Source: Clostridium sp. BJN0001 (GTDB taxonomy: Bacteria > Bacillota > Clostridia > Clostridiales > Clostridiaceae). Taken from it: 64,000 bases of DNA. How positions within the stretch are numbered: the stretch's first letter is position 1; each line of letters opens with the position of its first letter. Below are positions 9,187-18,198 of the stretch, piece after piece. The notes beneath the pieces are model-generated. The model worked only from the letters and a program-made list of their open reading frames with translations. It was not told the origin of the DNA and made no database searches. The DNA is taken from the NCBI RefSeq assembly GCF_022869825.1, contig NZ_CP094971.1, positions 1,675,501 through 1,739,500 on the forward strand, read 5' to 3'. The position numbers were made by a program, and so were the translations under genes.

Positions 9187-9453
9187 TTATTCATTTTCTT
9201 TAGTAGAAACATTAGAATTATTATTCACTAATATTACATCTAAACCAATTTTAACAATGTTTTTCCATAAAACTTCCTTTTCATCTTCTTTTGAAAACCA
9301 TCCACTATTTTCTTCTTGTATAATTAATGATACTACTTTATTTTCTCTGCAGTCGAATTTAAAGTCTCTCGGAAATCCTAATTTTGATCCTGTATCAATA
9401 TCTATGATTTCCATATTTCTTATTGCGTTTAACGAATGCATATTAATCTCCAT
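9187..9453 (-). CDS. YlmC/YmxH family PRC-barrel sporulation-associated protein
   Basis: 88 aa small protein with the PRC-barrel-like pattern MHSLNAIRNMEIIDIDTGSKLGFPRDFKFD. Families YlmC and YmxH in Bacillus are of uncertain function and often found near sporulation genes; YlmC neighbours sigG there too, as here. The ATG at 9453 is chosen because GGAGTG lies 7 bases upstream; the in-frame GTG at 9462 is part of that RBS. No signal peptide or membrane segment. Function not established. Confidence 0.85.
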   Translation of the reverse strand: MEINMHSLNAIRNMEIIDIDTGSKLGFPRDFKFDCRENKVVSLIIQEENSGWFSKEDEKEVLWKNIVKIGLDVILVNNNSNVSTKENE

Positions 9454-9517
9454 ATAAATCACTCCTAAACTTTATTCTGACTATACTATATGATTAATAT
9501 GATTCTTATATTACATA

Positions 9518-10291
9518 TTAGACTTGTTTTTTCATATGCTTAAGTGCTGTTTTTTCAAGTCTTGAAACCTGCGCTTGAGATATACCTATCTCATTTGCTA
9601 CCTCCATTTGTGTTTTTCCACTAAAAAATCTTAAATTTAAAATAAGCTTTTCCCTTCTATTTAATTTTTTCATTGCTTCTTTTATAGCAATATTTTGGAG
9701 CCAGCTTTCATCAGTATTTTTTGAATCACTTATCTGATCCATTACATATATAGCATCTCCTCCATCATGATAAATAGGTTCAAAAAGCGAAACAGGATCC
9801 TGTATTGCATCAAGTGCAAAAACGACTTCCTCTCTTGGAAGATTAAGATCTCTAGCAATTTGAGAAATCGTAGGTTCCTTGCTATGTTCCTTTAAATATT
9901 TTTCTCTTGATAAAAGAGCTTTATATGCTATATCTCTTAAAGATCTGCTTACCCTTATTGAATTATTATCACGCAGATATCTTCTTATTTCACCTATTAT
10001 CATAGGAACTGCATATGTAGAAAATTTTACATTCTGTGAAAGATCAAAATTGTCTATAGACTTCATAAGACCTATACAGCCGACTTGAAATAAATCATCT
10101 ACATTCTCCCCACGATTATTAAATCTCTGAATAACACTTAATACAAGACGTAAATTTCCTTTTATAAAGGTCTCCCTTGCTTTCTTATCACCTTCCCTCA
10201 TCTGCAGAAGAAGTTGTTTTTTTTCCTTTTCCTTTAATATTGGAAGTTTTGAAGTATTAACACCACAAATTTCTACTTTGTTTATTGCCAA
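9518..10291 (-). CDS. sigG: Late forespore sigma factor SigG
   Basis: 257 aa sigma-70 family factor for late forespore transcription. The N-terminus reads INKVEICGVNTSKLPILKEKEKK, the SigG/SigF anti-sigma contact motif. Region 2 (GNLRLVLSVIQRF, DDLFQVGCIGLMKSIDNFD) and region 4 (MEVANEIGISQAQVSRLEKTALKHMKKQV) are complete. The start is set at TTG 10289-10291: GAAGGGG lies 9 bases upstream and the resulting protein matches the usual length; the longer ATG frame from 10336 would cover the promoter. It follows sigE after a gap that contains a SigF/SigG-type promoter. Confidence 0.96.
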   Translation of the reverse strand: MAINKVEICGVNTSKLPILKEKEKKQLLLQMREGDKKARETFIKGNLRLVLSVIQRFNNRGENVDDLFQVGCIGLMKSIDNFDLSQNVKFSTYAVPMIIGEIRRYLRDNNSIRVSRSLRDIAYKALLSREKYLKEHSKEPTISQIARDLNLPREEVVFALDAIQDPVSLFEPIYHDGGDAIYVMDQISDSKNTDESWLQNIAIKEAMKKLNRREKLILNLRFFSGKTQMEVANEIGISQAQVSRLEKTALKHMKKQV

Positions 10292-10333
10292 AAGTATCAA
10301 CCCCTTCGAAGTTATAATGTATCTTGCATTAAA

Positions 10334-10363
10334 CATTATCTCCGTTAGTTAATACTTTTATAC
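10334..10363 (-). promoter_or_regulatory. SigF/SigG-type promoter of sigG
   Basis: On the minus strand GTATA (10359-10363), 15 bases, then GGAGATAATG (10334-10343). This fits the SigF/SigG consensus GYWTA and GGnRAnAnTW at nearly every defined position. Its place directly before sigG matches the Bacillus arrangement in which sigG has its own forespore promoter in addition to readthrough from spoIIG. Found by eye, not by a scored search. Confidence 0.65.
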
Positions 10364-10373
10364 TAAAGACAAC

Positions 10374-11078
10374 CTAAATCATCTTATTAATTTCTTTTTT
10401 AAGTCTTTTAATAATTCTCTTTTCTAACCTTGAAATATACGATTGAGATATTCCAAGCATATCTGCAACCTCTTTCTGAGTCTTTTCTCTCGTTCCATTT
10501 AAACCAAATCTTAACCTTACAATTTCTTTTTCTCGATCATTTAAATTTTTAAGTGCTGTAAATAATAGCTGTTTATCGACTTCATCTTCAATAAGGCTAT
10601 ATACTGTATCATTATCTGTTCCTAATATATCAGAAAGTAAAAGTTCATTTCCATCCCAATCTATATTAAGTGGTTCATAAAATGATATTTCTGCTTTTAT
10701 CTTACTATTTCTTCTTAAATACATGAGTATTTCATTTTCTATACACCTTGATGCATATGTTGCAAGTTTAATTTTCTTCTCTGGATTAAATGTATTGACT
10801 GCTTTTATAAGTCCAATTGTCCCAACTGAAATTAAATCTTCAACATTAACACCAGTATTTTCAAATTTTCTTGCTATATAAACTACAAGTCTTAAATTTC
10901 TTTCTATAAGGGTACTTCTTACTGTATCGTCATCCTTAATTTTTTTTACAAGTTCTTCTTCCTCATTTTTTGATAATGGAGGAGGAAGTGCATCGCTTCC
11001 TCCAATATAGTGAAGCTTTTCTCTAAACAGATCTATATGACTTACAATTCTGTTTATTAATATACTTAATTGTTCCAT
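10374..11078 (-). CDS. sigE: Early mother-cell sigma factor SigE (pro-protein)
   Basis: 234 aa sigma-70 family factor of the early mother cell. The first 27 or so residues ([27 protein letters not shown]) are an amphipathic pro-sequence before [17 protein letters not shown], where the mature core starts; it is removed by the SpoIIGA protease encoded upstream. Regions 2 ([35 protein letters not shown]) and 4 ([19 protein letters not shown]) are intact. It starts 9 bases after spoIIGA, so the two are co-translated. Confidence 0.96.
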   Translation of the reverse strand: MEQLSILINRIVSHIDLFREKLHYIGGSDALPPPLSKNEEEELVKKIKDDDTVRSTLIERNLRLVVYIARKFENTGVNVEDLISVGTIGLIKAVNTFNPEKKIKLATYASRCIENEILMYLRRNSKIKAEISFYEPLNIDWDGNELLLSDILGTDNDTVYSLIEDEVDKQLLFTALKNLNDREKEIVRLRFGLNGTREKTQKEVADMLGISQSYISRLEKRIIKRLKKEINKMI

Positions 11079-11087
11079 AATATCCCC

Positions 11088-11885
11088 CTATAAAATACCT
11101 CTTGATAGCAATGCATTAAAGTCATTGCACTTACTAAATTTTTGTCTACATGGACATAAAATAACATCTATTACAGTGTTTCTATTTTTACTATCTGTAA
11201 GTACCATGTTATTTACTTTAAACCCTTTTATTTTCCCATTATTATCTATAGTACTGTATGAAATATAATAAAATTTTTTTCCTTCCATTTCTTCATTTAG
11301 AATATCATCTTCAATTAAAACACATGGAAGATTTGTTACTGGTTCTGTAAGTTCATTACCTGTATCTAAAAAAGCTTTAACAATATATTTTTTATTTAGC
11401 TGAAATTTTATAGTGTAGATACAATTTTGAACTACCATCCTATTTTTTATATAGTAATAAATTCTGTCTGTTAAAATATATATTATTAAAACACTTAAAA
11501 GCAAAAGTTTTATGCTAAATTTTGTAATAGTTAATTTATCACCTATTTTATAGCTAACAAAAGTAAAATATAATGCTAATGAAAAACCACTTATCAAAAA
11601 CGATACCATAAAAAATACAATAGTCATTTTAATAATCTGAGAAATTCTCTTTATTCCAGATGCAATATATACAATAAAACAGGTCATTAAAATTCTAAAA
11701 GGAGGATGTGAGAAAATATTAATGATTTCAAATAAGAGTGTGCATGTATATAATCCCCCAATAAGCGAAGAAGCTAATATTCTTTTCATATTTATGTTTA
11801 TTCCAGAAAGTCTAAGTGTTATATAAATTACAGCTAAATCAACAATAAAATTTTCTAAAAACAGAACGTCAACATAAACAATCAC
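11088..11885 (-). CDS. spoIIGA: Sporulation sigma-E processing aspartic peptidase SpoIIGA
   Basis: 265 aa membrane protease that cleaves pro-SigE after a forespore signal. About five hydrophobic segments span residues 1-145; the aspartic protease domain follows with the catalytic aspartate D174 in AFLDTGNELTEP. It is shorter than the Bacillus protein (about 309 aa), mostly at the C-terminus, which ends at NALLSRGIL. RBS GGAGG is about 10 bases before the ATG. Gene order spoIIGA-sigE-sigG is conserved in spore formers. Confidence 0.93.
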   Translation of the reverse strand: MIVYVDVLFLENFIVDLAVIYITLRLSGININMKRILASSLIGGLYTCTLLFEIINIFSHPPFRILMTCFIVYIASGIKRISQIIKMTIVFFMVSFLISGFSLALYFTFVSYKIGDKLTITKFSIKLLLLSVLIIYILTDRIYYYIKNRMVVQNCIYTIKFQLNKKYIVKAFLDTGNELTEPVTNLPCVLIEDDILNEEMEGKKFYYISYSTIDNNGKIKGFKVNNMVLTDSKNRNTVIDVILCPCRQKFSKCNDFNALLSRGIL

Positions 11886-11911
11886 TTAATATCTATCCTC
11901 CTTTAAGTAAT

Positions 11912-11944
11912 ATTATAGTATTTTTATCTTCAAAATTTTGTCAT
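11912..11944 (-). promoter_or_regulatory. Candidate Spo0A-dependent spoIIG promoter with long spacer
   Basis: On the minus strand a -35-like ATGACA (11939-11944) and a perfect -10 TATAAT (11912-11917) are separated by 21 bases, close to the 22-base spacing known for the Bacillus spoIIG promoter, where Spo0A repositions SigA. The -35 overlaps TGACAAA, a one-mismatch version of the 0A box TG(A/T)CGAA. The position, 27 bases before spoIIGA, is right. Sequence support is suggestive only. Confidence 0.5.
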
Positions 11945-12031
11945 AAGATAAGGTATGTTATTGTTTTTTTATTTTTATTAATTCTTGTTATTCTAATATT
12001 TTAGACATCAAATAAATTTTTCCAACAAAAA

Positions 12032-12068
12032 AAATGTTCCGATATTAACATTTAATATCAGAACATTT
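12032..12068 (-). terminator. Terminator of ftsZ
   Basis: Inverted repeat AAATGTTC.GATATTAA / TTAATATC.GAACATTT (one mismatch) with a three-base loop followed by eight Ts on the minus strand, 37 bases after the ftsZ stop. Confidence 0.9.
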
Positions 12069-12104
12069 TTAAAATTCTTATATATTTTGTTTTTATAAAT
12101 TTAA

Positions 12105-13235
12105 TTAGTGCTTTCTTGCTATTCTTAAGAATGCTGGAATATCAAGTTCATCTGAATCATCTGATGCTTCAGGTTCATTTTGAACTTTCTTTTCTTGAAC
12201 CTTTTTCTCTTCCTTCTTAGGTTCAGCTTTAGCATCTTTTCCGTTTTCTGAAGAAACTTCTTCTTCATCTTCTTCATCACAGGCTCCAAAGCCTGTAGCT
12301 ATAACTGTAATTCTAATTTCTTCTTTTAAATTTTGATCAATTACAGCACCGACTATTATATTAGCATCTGGATCAACAGCTTCTCTTACTATATCTGCAG
12401 CATCATACACTTCAAGTGCACCTAAATCTTCTCCACCTGTAAAGTTTATTATAACATCAGTTGCTCCATCTATAGATGTCTCTAAAAGTGGTGATGATAT
12501 AGCTTGCTTTACAGCTTCTTGAGTTCTGTTATCTCCTTTTCCAAATCCAACTCCCATATGTGCAAGACCTTTATCAAGCATAACAGCTTTAATATCAGCA
12601 AAATCAGCATTTATTACACCTGTTATTGTAATTAAATCTGATATTGCTTGGACACCTTGTCTTAATACATCATCTGCTAACTTGAAAGAATCAAGTAAAG
12701 TTGTTTTCTTATCTGCCATTGTAAGAAGTCTCTCGTTTGGAATTATTACTAGAGTATCAACCTTCTCTTTAAGATTAGTTATTCCCATCTCTGCATGTCT
12801 CATTCTTCTTTTTCCTTCAAAAGGGAATGGTTTTGTAACAACACCTACTGTAAGAATATCCATTGATTTAGCTATTTCAGCGACTACAGGTGCAGCACCT
12901 GTTCCTGTTCCTCCGCCCATTCCTGCAGTAATGAAAACCATATTGGCACCCTTAATTGCAGAAGTTATTTCTTCTTTGCTTTCTTCCGCTGCTTTTTTAC
13001 CTATCTCAGGATTAGCTCCTGCTCCAAGTCCTTTTGTAAGTTTTTCTCCAATTTGAATTTTCTGATCTGCATTTGAGAGCATCAAAGCCTGCTTATCAGT
13101 ATTTATTGCGATAAATTCGACGTTCTTTAATCCTTCAACAATCATTCTGTTAACAGCATTACTTCCACCGCCACCGCAACCGATTACCTTTATTTTAATG
13201 AAATCTTCCTGAGTTTCATTATCAAAGTCTAACAA
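12105..13235 (-). CDS. ftsZ: Cell division GTPase FtsZ
   Basis: 376 aa tubulin-like GTPase that forms the Z ring. The tubulin signature GGGTGTG is at residues 107-113; the N-terminal [15 protein letters not shown] and T7 loop NADFADIK are intact. An acidic/lysine-rich disordered linker runs from about residue 318 to 355 (EDEEEV...[11 protein letters not shown]), then the conserved C-terminal peptide [15 protein letters not shown] that binds FtsA. It follows the FtsA-like gene by 13 bases, so the pair forms one unit as in other clostridia. Confidence 0.97.
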   Translation of the reverse strand: MLDFDNETQEDFIKIKVIGCGGGGSNAVNRMIVEGLKNVEFIAINTDKQALMLSNADQKIQIGEKLTKGLGAGANPEIGKKAAEESKEEITSAIKGANMVFITAGMGGGTGTGAAPVVAEIAKSMDILTVGVVTKPFPFEGKRRMRHAEMGITNLKEKVDTLVIIPNERLLTMADKKTTLLDSFKLADDVLRQGVQAISDLITITGVINADFADIKAVMLDKGLAHMGVGFGKGDNRTQEAVKQAISSPLLETSIDGATDVIINFTGGEDLGALEVYDAADIVREAVDPDANIIVGAVIDQNLKEEIRITVIATGFGACDEEDEEEVSSENGKDAKAEPKKEEKKVQEKKVQNEPEASDDSDELDIPAFLRIARKH

Positions 13236-13248
13236 AATAACTCCCCCT

Positions 13249-14523
13249 TTAAATTATCTTTCTAAAGAAATTTTTAACCTTTGTTAAAATAGTGTCTTCT
13301 TCATTTTTTTCATTATCTTGATTTAATGTTTCTGCGTCAATAGGTTTTATATTATTTAAAGCTTCATTATCTATTGAAACTTTTTTTAAAATTCCAATTA
13401 CATTAATAAGTTCTTCAGTATCCTTAAGAACTGCCATAGAAGTAATATTTTCAGAACTTCTAAGTCCAAGCTCTTTATTAGTAATAACTTTTACATTTTT
13501 TTTTAAAATGCTCTTTGAAAATTCACCTACTTTTTCAAAGTAACTTAAACCATTTCCAAATAGAATTATACTACAAATATTATCATAATGGCTAGTCTTT
13601 TTCAACTGATTATTTACATAATTTAATATATCTTCTATTCTAGCATTCGTAACCTTATAAAATATCTCTTTTGAAATAGAAACAGTTCCAACATTTATAT
13701 TTTCATTCACAGAATTATCATTAAACAAAGTTATGTAATTTCCAGAATAAATCTTTTTAAAATTATCACACTCTGTATAAGATAAATTTGTTGCTACAGA
13801 AAGATCCTTTGATATATTACTGCCGCCAGCAGGTACACTTGAAACAAATTCCACAATTCCATTATTAAATACTGCTAAATCTGATACTTCAGCACCAATA
13901 TCAATAAGTACAATCTCCCCAATAGAATTCTTTTTATTCAAAAATATCTGCTTTGCTGAGAAAATATTTAATTTTATAAACTTAATATTAAATTTAGTAT
14001 TCTCAAATATGTTATAATATTTGTCAATTACATCTTTGTCAATAATCGCAAGTGTAAAATTAATTTCTAAACTATTTGCTTTCCAGTTTAAAACATTTTT
14101 ATCGAAAACTTTTCCATCTACGATATAAAAATTTATAATGGCATCAATAACTCTTTCATTTTCACTAACAGATTTCTTATAAGAAAGTGCTTTTTTATAA
14201 AGTTTTCTTATATCACTTTTTTTTATGCTTTCATTGATTTCTGTTTTTAAATTTATTTCAGTTATTCTAACTTTTCTTGATGATATTCCTATTGATACAT
14301 CTGAAACTTTTTTATTAGTTCTTTTTTCAAGCTCTAAAAGTAATGACAAAACAGACTCTCTAACTTTAGCTTCATCATCTATTATTCCCTTTTTCATTCC
14401 TAAAGATGTGCATGATTCCACTGCAAAAATATCCATATCATCATTTTCATCAGATACTTTGCCAATTGAAGCTGATATTTTTCTGCTTCCAAAATCTATA
14501 GCCGCAATTATTTCTTCCTGCAT
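13249..14523 (-). CDS. ftsA: Cell division protein FtsA
   Basis: 424 aa actin-like ATPase that tethers FtsZ to the membrane. It begins [20 protein letters not shown] (phosphate-1 loop), with an SHS2 subdomain in the first third ([16 protein letters not shown]), phosphate-2 region [20 protein letters not shown] and the glycine motif [12 protein letters not shown]. The last residues ([11 protein letters not shown]) form a short amphipathic helix expected of the membrane-targeting end. The sequence is divergent from Bacillus FtsA, and the asparagine-rich middle is less conserved, but the ftsZ neighbourhood supports the call. Confidence 0.85.
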   Translation of the reverse strand: MQEEIIAAIDFGSRKISASIGKVSDENDDMDIFAVESCTSLGMKKGIIDDEAKVRESVLSLLLELEKRTNKKVSDVSIGISSRKVRITEINLKTEINESIKKSDIRKLYKKALSYKKSVSENERVIDAIINFYIVDGKVFDKNVLNWKANSLEINFTLAIIDKDVIDKYYNIFENTKFNIKFIKLNIFSAKQIFLNKKNSIGEIVLIDIGAEVSDLAVFNNGIVEFVSSVPAGGSNISKDLSVATNLSYTECDNFKKIYSGNYITLFNDNSVNENINVGTVSISKEIFYKVTNARIEDILNYVNNQLKKTSHYDNICSIILFGNGLSYFEKVGEFSKSILKKNVKVITNKELGLRSSENITSMAVLKDTEELINVIGILKKVSIDNEALNNIKPIDAETLNQDNEKNEEDTILTKVKNFFRKII

Positions 14524-14567
14524 ATAAATTCTACCTCTCTTTTTGTAATACTTTATCTTTCGCTAAA

Positions 14568-15602
14568 TTAACTTTTATTATTCTTTATCCATTTCTCATA
14601 CGTATTTCTAGATATGATACCATTACTAGCAAGCCTTTTAATATCCATATCCATTGTCTGCATTCCAAATTTAGATCCAATCTGTATAAAGGTATCTATC
14701 TGCTCATAATTACCTTCACGTATAAGATTTTTTATTCCAGAAGTGCAAACCATTATCTCCATAGCAGCAGTTCTTCCTATGCCACTTGCATTTTTAAAGA
14801 GTATCTGAGATACAACACCTCTTAATAATGATGCTAACTGAATTTGAATTTCTTTTTGATGCCCACTCTCAAATGAATTTACAATTCTATAGATACTTTC
14901 AGATGCACCCATATTATGTAAAGTAGAAAAGACCAAATGACCTGTCTGTGCAGCTCTTAAAGTGCTTTCTATAGTCTCTCTATCTCTCATTTCACCTACA
15001 CATATAATATCAGGATCTTCTCTTAACGCAGCTTTCAATCCTGTTTCATAATTTAATGTATCTTCTCCAACTTCTCTTTGGTTAATCATCGACTTATTTG
15101 ATTTATACATATATTCTATAGGATCTTCAAGCGTAATAATATGTTTTTTCATACTATTATTAATCTCATTAATCATTGCTGCAAGTGTTGTGCTTTTTCC
15201 TGATCCTGTTGGCCCTGTAACAAGAACAAGTCCATCATGATATTTTATAAAGTCATATAAAATAGCATGCGGTGCTATATCAGTTAATTTAGGAATATGT
15301 TCTCTTATTACTCTTAATGTTATTGAAAAATTTCCTCCGCTTTTAAAGATATTAACTCTAAAGTTTGAAAAACCTGGTAAATAGTATTTAAAATCTAGCT
15401 CTCCATATTTTAAAAATTTATCATATTTATCACTTATTAGTTCTTTAATATATTCTTCAACAACTTTATGAGGAATGGAATCCTCAGACGCAGTTATAAG
15501 TAAACCATCAACCCTTATCATTGGCGGTAGATCCGATGTAATATGAATATCAGAAACTTTCTGAACATCAATACTTTTCAAAAATCTATCAATTTTAGCC
15601 AC
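14568..15602 (-). CDS. pilT: Type IV pilus retraction ATPase PilT
   Basis: 344 aa hexameric secretion ATPase that powers pilus retraction and twitching/gliding. The N-terminal PAS-like domain has the family text VQKVSDIHITSDLPPMIRVDG; Walker A GPTGSGKST spans residues 130-138; the Asp box IITLEDPIEY and Walker B DPDIICVGEMRD follow, then the His box TGHLVFSTLHN. No other pil genes lie in the window, so the pilus locus must be elsewhere if present; an isolated pilT next to ftsA is seen in several clostridia. RBS AAGGGG. Confidence 0.92.
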   Translation of the reverse strand: MAKIDRFLKSIDVQKVSDIHITSDLPPMIRVDGLLITASEDSIPHKVVEEYIKELISDKYDKFLKYGELDFKYYLPGFSNFRVNIFKSGGNFSITLRVIREHIPKLTDIAPHAILYDFIKYHDGLVLVTGPTGSGKSTTLAAMINEINNSMKKHIITLEDPIEYMYKSNKSMINQREVGEDTLNYETGLKAALREDPDIICVGEMRDRETIESTLRAAQTGHLVFSTLHNMGASESIYRIVNSFESGHQKEIQIQLASLLRGVVSQILFKNASGIGRTAAMEIMVCTSGIKNLIREGNYEQIDTFIQIGSKFGMQTMDMDIKRLASNGIISRNTYEKWIKNNKS

Positions 15603-15775
15603 ATTATTACCCCTTTATAATAATATCATTGCAGACTAAAGATTTGATAAAAACGTTTTACAAATATCAGCCTGCAACTAAACATACCATTTGCTATAAC
15701 TAATCTCCCACTTCATTAATGTATCACTTTTTTCCTACTTTTGTCAATAAACTAATTAATTTTTTTAAATATAAT

Positions 15776-16474
15776 TTAATATTTTGATGTTAGCTCTTTC
15801 TTTAACTTTTTTAATGCTTTTTTTTCTATTCTTGAAACATAAGATCTTGATATTCCAAGACTTGCTGCTATTTCTCTTTGAGTCTTACATTTTCCATCTA
15901 TAAGTCCATATCTTAATATTATTATTGTGCTTTCTCTCTTATTAAGTGATTCTGTCAGTTTTCTATATAATGCTTTTATTTCAAGATTATTTTCAACCTT
16001 TTCAAGTACCGAATCTTTTTCACTACTTAATATGTCTAACAAACAGAATTCATTTCCTTCTTTATCTACCCCTATAGGATCTTGAAGATATACTTCACCT
16101 TTTTGCTTTTTATTATTTCTAAATAGCATTAATATTTCATTTTCAATACATCTTGAAGCATAAGTTGCTAACCTTGTTCCTTTTTTATAATCAAAAGAAT
16201 CTATTGCCTTTATAAGACCTACTGTTCCTATAGATATAAGTTCATCTATATCTTTATTAGGAAATGAATATTTCTTTACTATATGTGCAACTAATCGTAA
16301 ATTTTTTTCTATTAATATGCTCTTTGCAAGAGTGTCACCATCTCTTAATTTTTTTAAATATATCTTTTCTTCTGCTTCTGTTAGAGGCTGTGGAAATGTA
16401 TTTCCATTTGTTAAATAACCAGATAAGAAAAACGAATTACAAAATAAGTCTATCAGATTATTAAATACAAACAC
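15776..16474 (-). CDS. sigK: Late mother-cell sigma factor SigK (pro-protein), uninterrupted
   Basis: 232 aa sigma-70 family factor of the late mother cell. It starts with GTG (16472-16474), with GGGGG 6 bases upstream. The first 20 or so residues (MFVFNNLIDLFCNSFFLSGY) are a hydrophobic pro-sequence before TNGNTFPQPLTEAEEKIYL, aligning with pro-SigK of Bacillus. Regions 2 and 4 are continuous (DELISIGTVGLIKAIDSFD; EIAASLGISRSYVSRIEKKALKKLKKEL), so no skin element interrupts the gene here. A pro-sequence implies processing by SpoIVFB, under a BofC/SpoIVB-type checkpoint. Confidence 0.95.
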   Translation of the reverse strand: MFVFNNLIDLFCNSFFLSGYLTNGNTFPQPLTEAEEKIYLKKLRDGDTLAKSILIEKNLRLVAHIVKKYSFPNKDIDELISIGTVGLIKAIDSFDYKKGTRLATYASRCIENEILMLFRNNKKQKGEVYLQDPIGVDKEGNEFCLLDILSSEKDSVLEKVENNLEIKALYRKLTESLNKRESTIIILRYGLIDGKCKTQREIAASLGISRSYVSRIEKKALKKLKKELTSKY

Positions 16475-16541
16475 TTTTATCCCCCATAGTAATGCTTAAT
16501 ATTATAATATGATTTGCTTTTGTAAAAGTTTCCTTATTATT

Positions 16542-18149
16542 TTATTTATTTAATTTTTCAACAATATCTTTAAATATAGGTGCAGCCGTATCTCCACCTC
16601 CTAAATCTGTATTGTCTCCTTCTTTAGAATTTAAATTTGGTGTAAATACTATCATAGAATACTTTTTATTATTTATATTAAAATATCCTCCAAACCAACC
16701 ATGAGTATAACCTTCAGAAGATGTTGCAGAACCGGTCTTTCCTCCAATATCAACTCCGTTTACATTAGCTTTTTTTCCTGTTCCATTTATAACAACATCT
16801 TTCATAAAATCTTTAACTATTTTACTTGTTGTCTCTGTAAATATCCTCTTTTGATCTGTCTCAAATGTTTTTATGCATTTATCATTACTATCTAATATTT
16901 TTTCTACCAGATACGGTTTTACATATATTCCCTCATTATTTATAGTATTAATAGCACCAAGTATCTGAAGTGGCGTTACATTCATGCACTGACCTATAGA
17001 TATATTACTTAATCCATACTCTTCTTTAGGTTCTAGACCTTCTGATTCATTTTTCGAATCTCCACTTACATTTAAAACTTTATTGTAAAGTCCTAAAGAT
17101 TTTGAAGTTTTCATAAGATTGTCATACCCAATTTTTTTACCTATATCAGCAAATATATCATTACATGATTTTTTAAATGCTTCTCTAACTGTAAGTGTTC
17201 CATGGCATGTTCTACATATAGCTCCTCTGCAAACAAATTTATCATTAATATTTATTAATCCTCTATCAATTGCAGTTGCTAATGTTATTATTTTATATAC
17301 AGATCCAGGTTCATATCCAATTGAATCTATACACATATTAAGGTCAGGCTCACTTTCATCTTTTTGTATCATAGCTCTTATTTTCCCTGTATCTGATTCC
17401 ATTATTGCAACTGATGCATTTTTTAAATATGAGTATTTATCATCCGATAAAACTTCTGCAATTTTATCCTCCATATCCATATCAATTGTTAAAGCTATAT
17501 TATTATTCTGTTCACTAGTTTCCATATTTTTAATACTATATTCAGATTTATCATCAAGATAAAAGTACTCTCTTATATTTTGATTATTTTTAAGATAATT
17601 TGAAAGTCCATCAAAAAGAGATCCATCAGGCCATTTTTCATCTAAAATATCAGAAAAAATACTACCTATACTCCAAGCCTTTTTTATATCAGCTTCATCA
17701 TATATATAGGTGTAAATTCCTTTTATATTTTTTAATTTACTTATTTTATTAAATGTATCTTCAGAAATATCATAATAAATTTTCCCTTTATTTTTCATAA
17801 TATCTATATAGTTGAAATCTTCTTCTTCAGACTTCATTATGTAATTAAATGACATAAGATCTTTTAAATTTTCTTCGTAATTATTAAGAGTAAATGGTCT
17901 TACATCTATTACGAGAACATATTTTTTATCATATCTCATTAAATCTTTACCATTTGTATCATATATTTTATATTTCATACTGCTTATATTTTCTTCTTGG
18001 TGATTTTGATAAGATGATAAAACATTTAAAGAAGGCTTCATCTGAAGAAAATAAAGTCTTACACCTAAAAATATAAAAATAACAATAAAAGCAGCTAAAA
18101 TTCCTAAAAATCTTTCTTTTTTATATATAAAAGATAAAATAAAAAACAC
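16542..18149 (-). CDS. Class B penicillin-binding protein (transpeptidase)
   Basis: 535 aa single-pass membrane D,D-transpeptidase that cross-links peptidoglycan. TM anchor around residues 15-35, a divergent N-terminal dimerisation region, then the transpeptidase domain with S283-x-x-K286 (PGSVYK), S328-C-N and K471-T-G. The best relatives by layout are PbpA/SpoVD/PbpI-type proteins; Bacillus also has a PBP (PbpI) downstream of its trhP-like genes, which supports orthology to that branch. The start is uncertain: the GTG at 18149 sits inside the 3' arm of a terminator-like hairpin. No PASTA domain, so not a typical SpoVD. Confidence 0.85.
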   Translation of the reverse strand: MFFILSFIYKKERFLGILAAFIVIFIFLGVRLYFLQMKPSLNVLSSYQNHQEENISSMKYKIYDTNGKDLMRYDKKYVLVIDVRPFTLNNYEENLKDLMSFNYIMKSEEEDFNYIDIMKNKGKIYYDISEDTFNKISKLKNIKGIYTYIYDEADIKKAWSIGSIFSDILDEKWPDGSLFDGLSNYLKNNQNIREYFYLDDKSEYSIKNMETSEQNNNIALTIDMDMEDKIAEVLSDDKYSYLKNASVAIMESDTGKIRAMIQKDESEPDLNMCIDSIGYEPGSVYKIITLATAIDRGLININDKFVCRGAICRTCHGTLTVREAFKKSCNDIFADIGKKIGYDNLMKTSKSLGLYNKVLNVSGDSKNESEGLEPKEEYGLSNISIGQCMNVTPLQILGAINTINNEGIYVKPYLVEKILDSNDKCIKTFETDQKRIFTETTSKIVKDFMKDVVINGTGKKANVNGVDIGGKTGSATSSEGYTHGWFGGYFNINNKKYSMIVFTPNLNSKEGDNTDLGGGDTAAPIFKDIVEKLNK

Positions 18150-18188
18150 CTCTTTTCAGCTAAATTCTAGCCAAAAAAGAGATGTTTT
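18142..18188 (-). terminator. Terminator-like hairpin after trhP, overlapping the PBP start
   Basis: On the minus strand AAAACATCTCTTTT pairs with AAAAGAGGTGTTTT, with an inner GCTA/TAGC stem, followed by a run of Ts. It looks like a good intrinsic terminator for trhP, yet the 3' arm also contains the AGAGG Shine-Dalgarno and GTG start of the downstream PBP gene. Confidence 0.75.
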
Positions 18189-18198
18189 ATACATATTT

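Noticed and set aside
15603..15775. Skin element or recombinase remnant around sigK
   Set aside because: The sigK frame is continuous and no recombinase or inverted repeat is visible in the flanks.
16486..16513. SigE-like promoter (ATCATATT and CATTACTAT) before sigK
   Set aside because: A start from this -10 would fall at or after the GGGGG Shine-Dalgarno of sigK, so the mRNA would lack it; the match is probably AT-rich chance.
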